Notes under the pieces: model-generated
The model's input: the letters and a program-made list of their open reading frames with translations, nothing else
Told to the model about the DNA's origin: nothing
Databases searched by the model: none
Shown: piece after piece, positions 34,235 through 43,354 of the stretch
Layout of the letters: each line of letters opens with the position of its first letter
Position numbering within the stretch: position 1 is the stretch's first letter
Program-made: the position numbers and the translations under genes
Assembly: GCF_014699115.1 (NCBI RefSeq)
Contig: NZ_JACXAD010000002.1
Location: forward strand, 1 to 64,000
Origin: Hymenobacter montanus
Lineage (GTDB): Bacteria > Bacteroidota > Bacteroidia > Cytophagales > Hymenobacteraceae
Reading direction: 5' to 3'
Length of the DNA stretch: 64,000 bases

Positions 34235-36145
34235 TTAGCGAACTATGCTTACACGGGTTGAAGCCGTAGTGAAGGTGTTGCCAGGCGCGGGGACTGCTAC
34301 CTGTACCACATACACTCCATCAGCTAAACCAGCCATATCGAGTTGACGCTGTTGCGCGCCGGCAGCTTGCGGCAGCGTGGTAAAGTGCTGCACCGACCGG
34401 CCCAACGCATCCACCACCGTTATGCGCACGAAACCTGACAGAGGCTGAACGTAGCGCACATTCACTGCGCTCAGGGCCGGATTGGGATACGCTTGCAAAC
34501 CTAGCGCCAGTGCCTTGGCCTCCGCGTTGCGTAATGGTACACTAGCCTCGTCGGCCCCAATGTAGGGAGCAGTACGACTACGCGAAGCCCCGTCGATATC
34601 AAGATTTACTGCGGCGAGGAAATTGCCGGCTAGTTCCCGGTCACCAACCGAAGCCCCGGCCAGATGCAGGTCGCTAGCGGCTTCGTTTATGAAGGCCACG
34701 GCCTTGCTTATCGACCGAGCATCAGTACCGGTGTTGGTGCGCCACTCCGCTAGTGTAACCGATGTGATGCGGGTGCCACCATCCTCGCGGCCAGTCTGCC
34801 CGATACTGCCGTTAGTACCAGGCGCTAGTAGCACGTTGGTATCACTGGTTAGGTTGCCACGGGCCGAGTTGCCATCTACAATGGCAAAAGCACCATGCCC
34901 ATTTACACTGGTGCTGAGCCGATTGATAATAATGTTATTACGCAGCTCGGCTGGGACGGTACGGATGATACCACCGACGAGGACACCACCGATCATGTGG
35001 AAACCAGCGGAGCTGTAGCCCACTGGCGTGGGAGCGGCGGGCAATACAATAGTGTTGTGGAAGACCTGCGTGAGGCCGCCGCCACCCGGCAGATAATTTA
35101 GCCAGATGCCCAGAGCATAAAGCGCATTGTCTGCAGGGCCGATGGTGAAATTAATGCGAGAAATGCCTCCTACGAAATTGTTGAATACTTTGAGAGTATC
35201 CCCATCTATAACACTGGCGCGGATGCCTTGGGCTAAGGATAGTCCTTCCCCAGCAAACCGCACATAGCTAATACGGTTCCCTTCAAGTCGGCCACTCACA
35301 TTGTCCAAGCCAATGCCGGATATGCTAGTCCTAGGAAGCGGGTTCGAGTTACGGACCAGCACGCTGTCGATGCGGTTGTTGAGCAGGCGTACGGCCCGTT
35401 GCTCTGCCGCCGAAATGCCAATGGCCCTCGCTCCGGCATCTATGCCATCAATTCCAATGAACGTGCGTCCACCTAGTACACAGCCGCGCACTTCGTTGCC
35501 TTGGTCGCGAAAAGTGGGTTGGCCACTCAGCTGGATTCCCCTAGCGGCTTTGTCTACCTGCACATTCAGGATGCGGTTGAAGTTGTTGGCTCCACTAGCT
35601 GTAGTAGCTACCGACACTATTTGCACTCCTCGGCTGCTAGAGGACCCGGATGGCGCCGTTCCGCCGCCCAACCGTACCGAACAGTTACTAATCGTAACGT
35701 GGGTGCTACCCTTGGTGGCAGTACCCGTGATAGAGTAACCAACCTCCACCTGATCGGCGCCGCTAGTACCGCCGTCGGCTACGTTCAGCGAATCGAGGGT
35801 AATATAGTCGCAGGCTGTGATAGTAACGGCTGCATCGGTATTGGCGTTGGTACCCACGGGCCGCAACGTTACGGTTCCGCCGCGCCCTACAAATCGCACT
35901 GGATTGGCGGCCGACGAGCCCGTGAGCGTGGTTAGGGTAATACGTTCCGCGTAAGTACCTGGGCGCACGGCTAACGTAACTCCGCCGGCCCCTACCCCAC
36001 GACTTTGTAGAGCCGTCACGGCGGCAGTCAGGGTTGAATAAGTTGGGGTAGTGCCGCCCACCGTAACGGTGCCGGTTAGGGCTTGCGCCCGGGCGCTGAG
36101 GCCAGCTAGCAGGAAGCAGCAGCTGAGAGTAAGTGTTTTGTTCAT
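34235..36145 (-). CDS. Secreted parallel beta-helix protein with T9SS sorting domain
   Basis: A 636-residue secreted protein. The signal peptide is MNKTLTLSCCFLLAGLSARA. Then comes a right-handed beta-helix (about 30-430) with pectate-lyase-like repeats such as ITACDYITLDSLNVADG, VTISNCSVRLGG, VRLLNNRIDSV and RNNIIINRL, a spacer, and a C-terminal T9SS sorting domain (LGLQAYPNPALSAVNVRYV to VRITVVDALGRSVQHF and GLADGVYVVQV). Beta-helices of this kind bind or cleave polysaccharides, but no catalytic Asp triad could be placed. It sits inside the transposon graveyard, so it may have arrived with mobile DNA. The ATG at 36145 is preferred over a TTG one codon upstream. Confidence 0.82.
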   Translation of the reverse strand: MNKTLTLSCCFLLAGLSARAQALTGTVTVGGTTPTYSTLTAAVTALQSRGVGAGGVTLAVRPGTYAERITLTTLTGSSAANPVRFVGRGGTVTLRPVGTNANTDAAVTITACDYITLDSLNVADGGTSGADQVEVGYSITGTATKGSTHVTISNCSVRLGGGTAPSGSSSSRGVQIVSVATTASGANNFNRILNVQVDKAARGIQLSGQPTFRDQGNEVRGCVLGGRTFIGIDGIDAGARAIGISAAEQRAVRLLNNRIDSVLVRNSNPLPRTSISGIGLDNVSGRLEGNRISYVRFAGEGLSLAQGIRASVIDGDTLKVFNNFVGGISRINFTIGPADNALYALGIWLNYLPGGGGLTQVFHNTIVLPAAPTPVGYSSAGFHMIGGVLVGGIIRTVPAELRNNIIINRLSTSVNGHGAFAIVDGNSARGNLTSDTNVLLAPGTNGSIGQTGREDGGTRITSVTLAEWRTNTGTDARSISKAVAFINEAASDLHLAGASVGDRELAGNFLAAVNLDIDGASRSRTAPYIGADEASVPLRNAEAKALALGLQAYPNPALSAVNVRYVQPLSGFVRITVVDALGRSVQHFTTLPQAAGAQQRQLDMAGLADGVYVVQVAVPAPGNTFTTASTRVSIVR

Positions 36146-36181
36146 CAATTAAGAGAAAAAAGGTGTCTGAGCGTAGATTAT

Positions 36182-36218
36182 CAAAAGTAATCATTAAATA
36201 ATTATTCAGCCAAAAGTA
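36182..36218 (-). promoter_or_regulatory. Promoter region of beta-helix gene
   Basis: TACTTTTG occurs twice on the minus strand, at 36182-36189 and 36211-36218. The nearer copy is 36 nt before the ATG; the TTTTG of the farther copy sits about 21 nt upstream of it, where a -33 TTTG would be expected. Confidence 0.45.
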
Positions 36219-36265
36219 ATCTGGTATTGTGGGGTTCCAATGGCTAGCAGCAGGTCGGTAACGTG

Positions 36266-36546
36266 TTAGAGCAATGTCTGCGGGGTTTGACAGGCTGCGG
36301 GCGTGAGCCAATAGTGCTTGCAAAAGTGCCAGAGGATTTTGATGCGGTTGAGTTCGGGGGAATAGCGTGGTAAAAACAAGAGCGTCAAGCCCGCAGCTGC
36401 CCAGGCCGCCTGGTGCGCTTTGACTAGGTGGGCCTTATGAATGGAGGCATTGTCGAGCACGGTGGGCTGGGTCAGGTGGGTGAGGAACTTGGCTACGGCC
36501 AACACAAAGCGTTCGGCCGTGGCTGAGATGATGGTTGTAAAGGGGG
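36266..36546 (-). pseudogene. IS630 transposase DDE remnant with lost catalytic Glu
   Basis: The minus strand reads FTTIISATAERFVLAVAKFL, TVLDNASIHKAHLV, LTLLFLPRYSPELNRIKILW and FCKHYWLTP, the second half of an IS630 DDE domain. The second catalytic Asp is present (LDNASIHK). The catalytic Glu, normally in NRIE or NPIE, is Lys here (AAA instead of GAA), and there is no N-terminal half. Inactive. Confidence 0.8.
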
Positions 36547-36606
36547 CCTCTCAGGAAACGGAAAAATAGCACGCTAAGGAATTGAACCGAGCACTTGGCA
36601 CAAAAC

Positions 36607-37219
36607 TCACGCGGTCTGCTTGCCCATAGCAGCTTTGCGATGACTATGAATGACGACGCCCCGGTGGCGTAAGTATTTATAGAGTGTGACCTTAGAGATG
36701 CTCAGGCGCTGGGCAGTTTCGTTGATGCCAAGCAGCTGTTCCCGATAGAGGGTTTCGGCGATAATGGCCGTGCGCTCGGCCTCTTTCGAGAGGCCCCGCT
36801 GGCGGCCACCCACCCGGCCCCGGGCGCGCGCCGAAGCCAGTCCGGCGTGGGTACGCTCGCGAATCAGCTCCTGTTCAAATTCGGCCAGTGAGGCAAACCG
36901 GTTAAACACGAGCCGGCCCTGGGCGGAGGTCGTGTTGATGGCATCGGCCAGCGAGACCAGGCCCACGCCGCGAAACTCGAGTTCGGCCACCATATCCAGC
37001 AAATGCTTGAGCGAGCGGCCCAACCGGTCGAGCTTATTAGGTGTAGACCGTATCGCCTTTGCGCAAGCTGGCCAAGAGCCGGTCTAATTCCGGGCGGGCT
37101 TTGGTGGCCCCGGAAGCATGTTCCTGGAAGATAGTTTCACACCCGGCCTTGTGTAAGGCATCAAGTTGCAGTTCCAGGTGCTGGTCGCGGGTGGAGACGC
37201 GGGCGTAGCCGATTTTCAT
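36607..37219 (-). pseudogene. Serine resolvase/invertase, broken by a frameshift
   Basis: Two frames make one serine recombinase. The first (37219-37037) reads MKIGYARVSTRDQHLELQL with the catalytic Ser in ARVST and stops after RKGDTVYT. The second continues NKLDRLGRSLKHLLDMVAEL, FASLAEFEQELIRERT and a C-terminal HTH (INETAQRLSISKVTLYKYLR). One extra base near 37035 separates them. It is a Tn3-type TnpR and a candidate res site lies directly upstream. Confidence 0.85.
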
Positions 37220-37260
37220 GGGGCAAAGTACAGGTTATCCGTTGCGCAGGTACCCTTCTG

Positions 37261-37375
37261 CACTTTGATTGCTGAACAAGTTTTCTGTACCAAATCGGCT
37301 GGTTTTGGCTTCGCCGGACTACAGGTGTTTAATTAACTTGTACAGAAATACGTTCATTTGGCTGAACAAGCTAAA
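37261..37375. other. Candidate res site upstream of resolvase
   Basis: Direct repeats GCTGAACAAG at 37271-37280 and 37361-37370, and inverted TTTCTGTAC/GTACAGAAA at 37282-37290 and 37340-37348, lie in the 200 nt before the resolvase start. Tn3 resolvases bind such paired sites directly upstream of their gene. Confidence 0.45.
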
Positions 37376-37424
37376 TAGCCTCTGCAGAGCGTCAGCAGGT
37401 AGTGGGCCTGTTTTAAAGTGTCTT

Positions 37425-37458
37425 GTTTAACTTTTGCACCAACCTTTTAACCAAGGCC
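37425..37458 (+). repeat. Second copy of 34-nt candidate Tn3 end
   Basis: 31 of 34 positions match 33940-33973. It lies upstream of the resolvase with its outer end away from the gene, as expected for the other transposon end. Confidence 0.6.
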
Positions 37459-37504
37459 AGGATTACTCAATCATGCCGACGAATCGTTAATGAAGTCGTT
37501 CTAC

Positions 37505-37564
37505 GCGAGGCTCAGCCTCGCCCGAATGGTCGGCACGAGTTACGCTGCGCTAAACTCGCGCCAG
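37505..37564. repeat. Hairpin plus 33-nt repeat copy
   Basis: GCGAGGCT, C, AGCCTCGC (37505-37521) forms a perfect hairpin; 37532-37564 is the exact inverted copy of 33254-33286. The gap 37220-37632 holds no gene apart from these elements. Confidence 0.7.
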
Positions 37565-37632
37565 TAGCGCAATAGGGGCCAGCAGGCAGTAGGAGGGACC
37601 AAAAGAAGTTTCATAAAGCCCCTGACCAATCG

Positions 37633-38658
37633 TTATCCCCGCCAAGTCTTCACCGTGTCCACAAATACGCGTACATTGTCTGGGTCAGTGTCCGGGTACA
37701 CCCCGTGGCCGAGGTTGGCGATGTGGGGGCCACCCGCAAACTTGCGAAGCATGGTTACGGTGGCTGCTTTCACTTGTTCGCGGGTGCCGTAGAGGGCGCA
37801 GGGGTCGAGGTTGCCTTGCAGGGTTTTGTCGCCGGCTTGCTGGCGCACCTGAGCGGGATCCTGGTTCCAGTCGAGCCCAATGGTGCGGCAGGGGGTGGCA
37901 GCAAAATCGGGCACGGCCCACCAGGCTCCTTTGGCGAAGACGGTGACGGGCACCCGCGGGGCCAGCGCTTCGCAGATTTCGGCGATGTAGCGCGTCGAAA
38001 ACTCGCGGTAGTGTTCGGGGGGCAGGGTGCCCGCCCAGGAGTCGAATATCTGCACCACCTGGGCACCAGCCGCGACCTGGGCCTGGAGGTAGGCGATGGT
38101 CGTGGCCGTTATCTTGGCCAGTAGCTGGTGGGCCAGGGCGGGCTCGCGGTAGAGCATGCCCCGGGCTTTGCTGAATGTTTTGGAGCCGTGGCCCTCCACC
38201 ATGTAGGCCAGCAGGGTCCAGGGCGCCCCGGCGAAACCAATGAGCGGCACCCGGCCGTTGAGGGCGCGCTTGGTGATGCGCAGGGCTTCGAGCACGTAGC
38301 CAAGACCTTCTTCGGGGTCCGCGACGCGGAGCTTGGCCACGTCGGCAGCCGTACGGATGACGTTGGGGAAGAGCGGCCCCCGGGCTTCGACCATCTCGTA
38401 GGGCAGGCCCATGGCGTCGGGCACCACCAGAATATCGGAGAAGATGATGGCGGCATCCACGTCGAGCGCATCCACGGGTTGGATGGTGACTTCGGCGGCC
38501 AGGGCGGGCGTTTCCACCAGCTCTTTAAAGCCGGAGAGGCGCGCCCGCAGAGCGCGGTACTCGGGCAGAATGCGGCCGGCTTGGCGCATCAGCCAGACGG
38601 GGGGGCGCTCGGTGGCTTCGCCGCGGGCGGCGCGCAGGAAAAGGTCGTTTTTCAGCAT
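37633..38658 (-). CDS. hemE: Uroporphyrinogen decarboxylase
   Basis: A 341-residue enzyme removing four carboxyl groups from uroporphyrinogen III to make coproporphyrinogen III. The N-terminal signature [20 protein letters not shown] carries the substrate-binding Arg residues; [16 protein letters not shown] and the C-terminal [20 protein letters not shown] are also diagnostic. The ATG at 38658 is set by the TACCTTTG box 8 nt upstream; a longer frame has no support. Directly downstream lies the transposon region, with no operon partner. Confidence 0.95.
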   Translation of the reverse strand: MLKNDLFLRAARGEATERPPVWLMRQAGRILPEYRALRARLSGFKELVETPALAAEVTIQPVDALDVDAAIIFSDILVVPDAMGLPYEMVEARGPLFPNVIRTAADVAKLRVADPEEGLGYVLEALRITKRALNGRVPLIGFAGAPWTLLAYMVEGHGSKTFSKARGMLYREPALAHQLLAKITATTIAYLQAQVAAGAQVVQIFDSWAGTLPPEHYREFSTRYIAEICEALAPRVPVTVFAKGAWWAVPDFAATPCRTIGLDWNQDPAQVRQQAGDKTLQGNLDPCALYGTREQVKAATVTMLRKFAGGPHIANLGHGVYPDTDPDNVRVFVDTVKTWRG

Positions 38659-38666
38659 AGGAAAGG

Positions 38667-38674
38667 CAAAGGTA
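38667..38674 (-). promoter_or_regulatory. -7 element of hemE, 8 nt from start codon
   Basis: TACCTTTG on the minus strand, 8-nt spacer, ATG. Confidence 0.6.
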
Positions 38675-38762
38675 CACCCTCCGGCTAGTCCTTTGAAGGC
38701 CGGCCGAAAAGTGTCCCCTTGCTTAAAATCCAGTCCAACTGCGCGATCAGTCGCCAAGTGGG

Positions 38763-41210
38763 CTAGCTGCCAGCGCGGCGCTTTTCGTCTTCGGCCCCCC
38801 CGCCGCGGCGGCGAGTGGGCGTGAGCTTATCGTTGCCGAAGCGGTAGCTGAAGGACAGCGTCATAAAGCGCGAGTCGCGGCGCTGGTAGAAACGCTCCAC
38901 GTAGTTGTCGTAAGTGGAAGTAACCCGCCCGGTTCGGGTGAAAAAGAGGTCGGTCACGGCCAGTTTCAGGGTGGCTTTGCGTTCCCACAGGCTCTTTTGG
39001 GCCCCGCCGCTCACTTCCCCGTTCGGGCGCTGCACGAAGAAGCCATCCACTTGCCGCGACTCGTAGCTGCCGCTCAGCTCCGCGCTCCAGCCCTTGCCGA
39101 AGGTGAAGGTGTGGTTGGAGGTGAGCGTCACGGCCACGCCGCCGCGGTCGAGGTTGGTGCCCGCCACCGCGCCGCTGAAGCGGTTGTAATACAGTACCGC
39201 GTTGTTGAAGGTCTTCCACCAGGGGGTAATATCCACCGGGGCCGTCAGCGTAAGGGCATAATAGTGCTGGCGGGTGAGGTTGCGGAAGGTCGAGAGCACC
39301 GTACTGTCCGTTTCGGGCTGCACCACGCCGAGGAGCGGGTCGCTGGTCCGGCTGTAGCTCAGGCCCGCACTGTATTTCTGCTTGAAAGTATGGGTCAGCT
39401 CCACGTTGTAGCTGGTTTGGGGTAGCAGGTTGGGGTTGCCGCTGCCCGAGGTAGTACGGTCAATGAGCTGGCGGAAGGGGTTCAGCTGCCCGTAGCCTGG
39501 CCGGTCGATGCGCCGGCTCAGGGATAGGGCCAGCTCGTGGTTGTCACCCACCTGGCGCTTGATGGACGCGCTCGGAAACAGCTGGAAGTAATTGCGCTGG
39601 AAGTCCTGGTATTCCACCTCGCGGTCCTGCTTACCTACGGCGTTGGTTTGCTCGCCGCGTAACCCCGCTTGCAGCGTCAGCCGGGGTTGGCTGTAGTTCA
39701 GGTTCACGTAGCCCGCGTTGATGTTCTCGTCGTAGCGAAAGCGGTTCGAACGGCTCAAATCCAGCCGGGCGTCATTGAAATATTTCAGGTCGTTATCGGC
39801 CGTCACCAAGCTGGATTTGGCCCCCAGTTCCACCCGCAACTGCTTGCTGAGTGCCTGCAGGTAATCAATCTTAACTGATTGAATAACCAGGAGGCCGTTT
39901 TGGTCGAGGCGGTTGGCCAGGTCAGGCTCCCCCACGAAGTAGGTTCGCAGCAGTTGGTTGCGGTTGCTGCGGTAGCGGGCGTAGTCGGCATCGGCCGTGA
40001 GCTCCTGCGGGCCGAAGGCGTTGGTGAAAGTGCGCCGGAGGTTGAGGTTGCCGGCCACGTTATCCAGCTGGTTCTGGCTGGTGTTGGTGGCGTTGTAGCG
40101 CTGCTCCCGGCCGCGCAGTAAGTCGTTCAGCACCGTTTGGTTGGTACCGGCGGTGGCGTTCCGGTTGTCGAGGCCGCTCACCACCGCCCCGAGCGTGGTG
40201 TTCTCCGATAGATTATAGTCCAGCCCGCCGCGCCAGCTGTGCGAATGCAGGGTAATCGGGCTGCGGTTGTCCTGGTCGGAGGTGCCCGTCAGGGGCCGGC
40301 CGGTGGCGGTGAGGCGGCTGTAAAAGTCCCGGTGAATAGTCAGCAGGTTCAAAAACGAACGGTCGGAGTAGTTGTAGGAGCCAAACAAGTTAAGGTTTTG
40401 CCGGCGGTGGTTCAGGCTCAGGCCGCCGGTGTACCGGTTAAACGCCCCTCGGGCGTAGCTCAGGTTAAGGGTGCCGTTGGTGCCGAGGCGCTGGTCTTTT
40501 TTGAGGTTGATGGCGATGATGCCGGCCCCGCCCTGGGCGTCGTACTTGGCCGGCGGGTTGGTTATCAGTTCCAGGCTTTTGAGCTGGTCGGCGGGCAGGG
40601 CGCGCAGGTAGTCGGCCAGCTCGGCGCCGGTCATGGGCTGGCGCTTGCCGTCGATAAGCACCAGGACGCCCTGTTTGCCGCGCAGAGCCAGGTTGTCGTT
40701 GCCGTCAACCGTCACGCCCGGCGAACGGCGCAGGATGTCCAGAGACGTGTTGCCGGCCGCCAGCGTCGAGCCCTCCACGTTGACAATGGTGCGGTCGGCT
40801 TCGTGCTCGTACAACGGCTTTTGTCCCACTACCATCACTTCCTTCAGCGCCGTGGCCGCGCTGGTCGCCAGCGCCAGCACCGGCAGCGCCACGGCCTGGC
40901 CCGCCACCTCAAAGGGCGGCGACCACTGCCGCACGAAGCCGACCTGCGCGGCCGAAACCAGGTAGCGCCCGTTGGCGGCCCGCTCAAACTGGAAATGCCC
41001 TTTCGGGTCGCTGAATTCAGTTTTGACCACCGTGGAATCAGTCGCCCGGTGCAAAGTCACGGTGGCAAATTCGATGGGAGCGCCGGCGGCACTTTGTACC
41101 GTGCCGTGCACATCAACGGGCGCCTGGGCCTGCGCTGCCAGGGCACCCGTGAGTCGCAGGGCCAGCAGCCAGCAGCCCGCTTTCATGAAGGGATAACGGA
41201 GAGGTTTCAT
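38763..41210 (-). CDS. TonB-dependent-receptor-like outer membrane beta-barrel protein
   Basis: An 815-residue outer membrane protein. A signal peptide ([18 protein letters not shown]) is followed by a carboxypeptidase-regulatory-like domain ([20 protein letters not shown], about residues 25-110), a plug-like region ([30 protein letters not shown]) and a long beta-barrel ending in an aromatic residue-rich strand ([16 protein letters not shown]). This is the family that imports or senses large substrates, or exports; no SusD partner is present. Start at ATG 41210; an in-frame ATG at 41186 is an alternative. A 21-nt palindrome-containing sequence 114 nt upstream is shared with the promoter of the marR gene, which lies upstream on the same strand, suggesting repression by MarR. 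Confidence 0.85.
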   Translation of the reverse strand: MKPLRYPFMKAGCWLLALRLTGALAAQAQAPVDVHGTVQSAAGAPIEFATVTLHRATDSTVVKTEFSDPKGHFQFERAANGRYLVSAAQVGFVRQWSPPFEVAGQAVALPVLALATSAATALKEVMVVGQKPLYEHEADRTIVNVEGSTLAAGNTSLDILRRSPGVTVDGNDNLALRGKQGVLVLIDGKRQPMTGAELADYLRALPADQLKSLELITNPPAKYDAQGGAGIIAINLKKDQRLGTNGTLNLSYARGAFNRYTGGLSLNHRRQNLNLFGSYNYSDRSFLNLLTIHRDFYSRLTATGRPLTGTSDQDNRSPITLHSHSWRGGLDYNLSENTTLGAVVSGLDNRNATAGTNQTVLNDLLRGREQRYNATNTSQNQLDNVAGNLNLRRTFTNAFGPQELTADADYARYRSNRNQLLRTYFVGEPDLANRLDQNGLLVIQSVKIDYLQALSKQLRVELGAKSSLVTADNDLKYFNDARLDLSRSNRFRYDENINAGYVNLNYSQPRLTLQAGLRGEQTNAVGKQDREVEYQDFQRNYFQLFPSASIKRQVGDNHELALSLSRRIDRPGYGQLNPFRQLIDRTTSGSGNPNLLPQTSYNVELTHTFKQKYSAGLSYSRTSDPLLGVVQPETDSTVLSTFRNLTRQHYYALTLTAPVDITPWWKTFNNAVLYYNRFSGAVAGTNLDRGGVAVTLTSNHTFTFGKGWSAELSGSYESRQVDGFFVQRPNGEVSGGAQKSLWERKATLKLAVTDLFFTRTGRVTSTYDNYVERFYQRRDSRFMTLSFSYRFGNDKLTPTRRRGGGAEDEKRRAGS

Positions 41211-41323
41211 AATAAAGAGTGGGGAGGTGTTGGGGATAAATAGAAGTTGAAGGCGTTTTGGCAAGCCTGAGGCTGATAGGCTCAGAGCTGAATCGTAGGA
41301 AAACCGGGAGTGGTTAAAAGAGC

Positions 41324-41344
41324 ATGATATATCATAAACATTGC
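41324..41344 (-). promoter_or_regulatory. Candidate MarR operator upstream of outer membrane gene
   Basis: On the minus strand GCAATGTTTATGATATATCAT, containing the palindrome ATGATATATCAT (41324-41335). The same 21 bases occur upstream of the marR gene. Confidence 0.65.
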
Positions 41345-41458
41345 TTAGATGTGCGTATTCCGCAGCAGCTTGTATCAAGCTGATGAGCTTCGGCAAGATG
41401 GTAAGAGAGGGCTGTTATTTGTTAAGCCGTTGCGAAGCAGGCGAAACGGTCGAAAGAC

Positions 41459-41890
41459 CTAGTCAGTGGGTACGCAGTTGCCGGCAATGCGCTCCAGCAG
41501 TTGTTGGAGCACGGCTATCTCCTCAACCGAAATGCCGGCCAGCGCCCGGGCCCGGTTATTCAGGATCAGGGGGTGCACGGCGTCGAGCAAGTGCTGCCCC
41601 TGTTCGGTGACTCGGAGCTTGGTGCGGCGCCCATCGTTCGGCAAGGGTACCGCCGACAGCAGGCCGCGCTTGGTGAGCAGCGCCAGCATGCGGGCCACCG
41701 ACGCCTGATCCTTAAAAACCTGCTCCGCGATTTCGTGTTGGGTCAGGTCGTCATGCTCCAGCAGCACCCGCAGCACCAGCCACTGGTCGATGGTAATGGC
41801 GAGCCCCGCCCGGTCGATGTTGGCCTGAGCCATCCGCCGGTAGCTACGGATAGCCTTATCAAGCGAGTAAAAAAGAATGGAGTTAAGCAT
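41459..41890 (-). CDS. MarR-family transcriptional regulator
   Basis: A 143-residue winged-helix regulator that usually binds palindromes as a dimer and lets go when it meets a small ligand or oxidant. The winged helix spans about residues 30-95: WLVLRVLLEHDDLTQHEIAEQ, FKDQASVARMLALLTKRGLL and the wing SAVPLPNDGRRTKLRVT with the DGRR wing motif. The start MLNSILFYSLDKAIRSY (41890) follows a TATCTTTG box by 7 nt. A perfect 18-nt palindrome just upstream is the likely self-binding site. The outer membrane protein gene downstream on the same strand carries the same operator. Confidence 0.88.
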   Translation of the reverse strand: MLNSILFYSLDKAIRSYRRMAQANIDRAGLAITIDQWLVLRVLLEHDDLTQHEIAEQVFKDQASVARMLALLTKRGLLSAVPLPNDGRRTKLRVTEQGQHLLDAVHPLILNNRARALAGISVEEIAVLQQLLERIAGNCVPTD

Positions 41891-41897
41891 GATGAAG

Positions 41898-41931
41898 CAA
41901 AGATACGGCAATGTTTATGATATATCATAAA
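41898..41931 (-). promoter_or_regulatory. marR promoter with overlapping operator palindrome
   Basis: TATCTTTG at 41898-41905 (-7 box) and TTTATGATATATCATAAA at 41914-41931, a perfect 18-nt palindrome placed between the -7 and -33 positions, where a bound repressor would block RNA polymerase. Confidence 0.7.
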
Positions 41932-42023
41932 AAATTTGCGAACCCTGGTGTCGAGGGGAGGAAGTACTGCCACGCCGTAGGCTTGTTGAACGTCGTAGCG
42001 CCGTCGGGTTGCCGTGGCGGGCG

Positions 42024-42644
42024 CTACCTAGTCAGGCCCGGAAACAGGGCCGCGATGGCCGTGGCGAAGAAGTTAACGCCGATAGCCAGCGTGATAAAGC
42101 CCATAATACGCGCCATGGCCGCCATGCCGGGCTTGCCCAGCACCCGCGTCAGGCGCAGGGAAAATAGCAGAATGATAAAGCTGGCCAGCGCCACCAGCGA
42201 AAAGCCGGCTATGGTCATGGCCTTGTCCACGTAAGTCGGGCGGATGAGGCCGATGCAAATGGCCATGGACCCCGGCCCTGATAGCATGGGCATAGCCAGC
42301 GGCGTGAAGCTCACATCGTCCTTGTGTTTGCTTTCCTCCAGGGCATCGGGACCGACGCGGTCGCGGTTGGCGCCGGGGGTGAGCAATTCGAAGGCCGAGC
42401 GCATGAGCAAGATGCCGCCCGCAATGCGCAGGTGCTGGATGTTGATGCCGAAAAAGTTGAGGATATACTGCCCACCAAAGAAGGCCACGCTCAGGATGGC
42501 CACCATGTACACGCAGGCCCGCAGGGCGGTGCGGGCCCGCTCGGAAGCCCGGTCGTCGGCGGTGAGCGTGAGGAAAACCGGCATCGCCCCAAACGGGTTA
42601 ACGATGGAAAACAGGGTGGTGAAGGTGGCGAGCAGTACTTCCAT
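42024..42644 (-). CDS. MarC-family membrane protein
   Basis: A 206-residue inner-membrane protein of the MarC/NAAT family with about six membrane segments (for example TTLFSIVNPFGAMPVFLTLT at the start). Diagnostic motifs: FSIVNPFGAMPVFL, FFGINIQHLRIAGGILL and PLAMPMLSGPGSMAICIGL. Despite the name, MarC is not shown to cause drug resistance; the transported substrate is unknown. It runs divergently from purE, 120 nt away, and is separated from marR by about 130 nt on the same strand. The start follows a TACCTTTG box by 7 nt. Confidence 0.9.
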   Translation of the reverse strand: MEVLLATFTTLFSIVNPFGAMPVFLTLTADDRASERARTALRACVYMVAILSVAFFGGQYILNFFGINIQHLRIAGGILLMRSAFELLTPGANRDRVGPDALEESKHKDDVSFTPLAMPMLSGPGSMAICIGLIRPTYVDKAMTIAGFSLVALASFIILLFSLRLTRVLGKPGMAAMARIMGFITLAIGVNFFATAIAALFPGLTR

Positions 42645-42651
42645 GGCGGTA

Positions 42652-42659
42652 CAAAGGTA
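42652..42659 (-). promoter_or_regulatory. -7 element of marC-family gene, 7 nt from start codon
   Basis: TACCTTTG on the minus strand, 7-nt spacer, ATG. Confidence 0.6.
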
Positions 42660-42764
42660 GGAGAAGTGCTGGGCCGGACAGAAAAGCCGTATTTTGCTAC
42701 CTCAACGGTTGGTTTCCCCCTTTTGCCGTGTATTATGCGTTCTTAATATACTCTTTCGCACTTT

Positions 42765-43337
42765 ATGATTCCTGATTCTTCCGGCGGTCCTTCGTCGGGC
42801 TCCGACCACGACGACCGCCCTACCCTTGAAACGCCCCTCGTCGGCATTATCATGGGGTCGAAATCCGATTTAAAAATTATGTCGGCCGCCGCGGACCTGC
42901 TCCGCCAATTCGGCATTCCGTATGAAATCACCTTGGTGTCGCCGCATCGCACGCCGCACCGCATGGTTGAGTACGCTGAAAGTGCCCGCAAGCGGGGCCT
43001 GCGCGTACTGATTGCCGGCGGGGGCGGGGCGGCCCACCTGCCCGGCATGGTGGCCGCGTTCACCACCATACCCATCATTGGCGTACCCATCAACAGCACC
43101 CTGTCCGTCCAGGGGCTCGACTCCATTCTGAGCATGATTCAGATGCCGGCCGGCGTGCCCGTGGCCACCGTCGGCATCGACAGCGCCACCAATGCCGCCG
43201 TGCTGGCCATCCAGATGCTGGCCCTGAACAACGCCCGGCTGGCCGATGCCCTGGAAAAGTACCGCATCACGCTCAAAGACCGGGTGATGCGCACCATTGA
43301 AGAACTGCGGAAGGGAGGCTTTCAGGATGATGTATAA
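42765..43337 (+). CDS. purE: N5-carboxyaminoimidazole ribonucleotide mutase
   Basis: A 190-residue purine enzyme that moves the carboxyl group of N5-CAIR to carbon 4, giving CAIR. The class I PurE signature is clear: VGIIMGSKSDLKIMSAAADLL, LVSPHRTPHRM, IAGGGGAAHLPGMVA and GVPINSTLSVQGLDSILSMIQMPAGVPVATVGI. The acidic N-terminal 20 residues (PDSSGGPSSGSDHDDRP) are longer than the usual PurE. No purK was seen beside it. The next gene starts 17 nt downstream and may be translated from the same message. purB, also in this pathway, lies at 3098-4438. Confidence 0.95.
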   Translation: MIPDSSGGPSSGSDHDDRPTLETPLVGIIMGSKSDLKIMSAAADLLRQFGIPYEITLVSPHRTPHRMVEYAESARKRGLRVLIAGGGGAAHLPGMVAAFTTIPIIGVPINSTLSVQGLDSILSMIQMPAGVPVATVGIDSATNAAVLAIQMLALNNARLADALEKYRITLKDRVMRTIEELRKGGFQDDV

Positions 43338-43354
43338 TTCCCAGCGCCCTGTCG

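Noticed and set aside
36145-36323. Minus-strand frame across the start of the beta-helix gene
   Set aside because: It combines non-coding leader and an out-of-frame reading of the gene; the beta-helix gene has a good signal peptide and sorting domain in its own frame.
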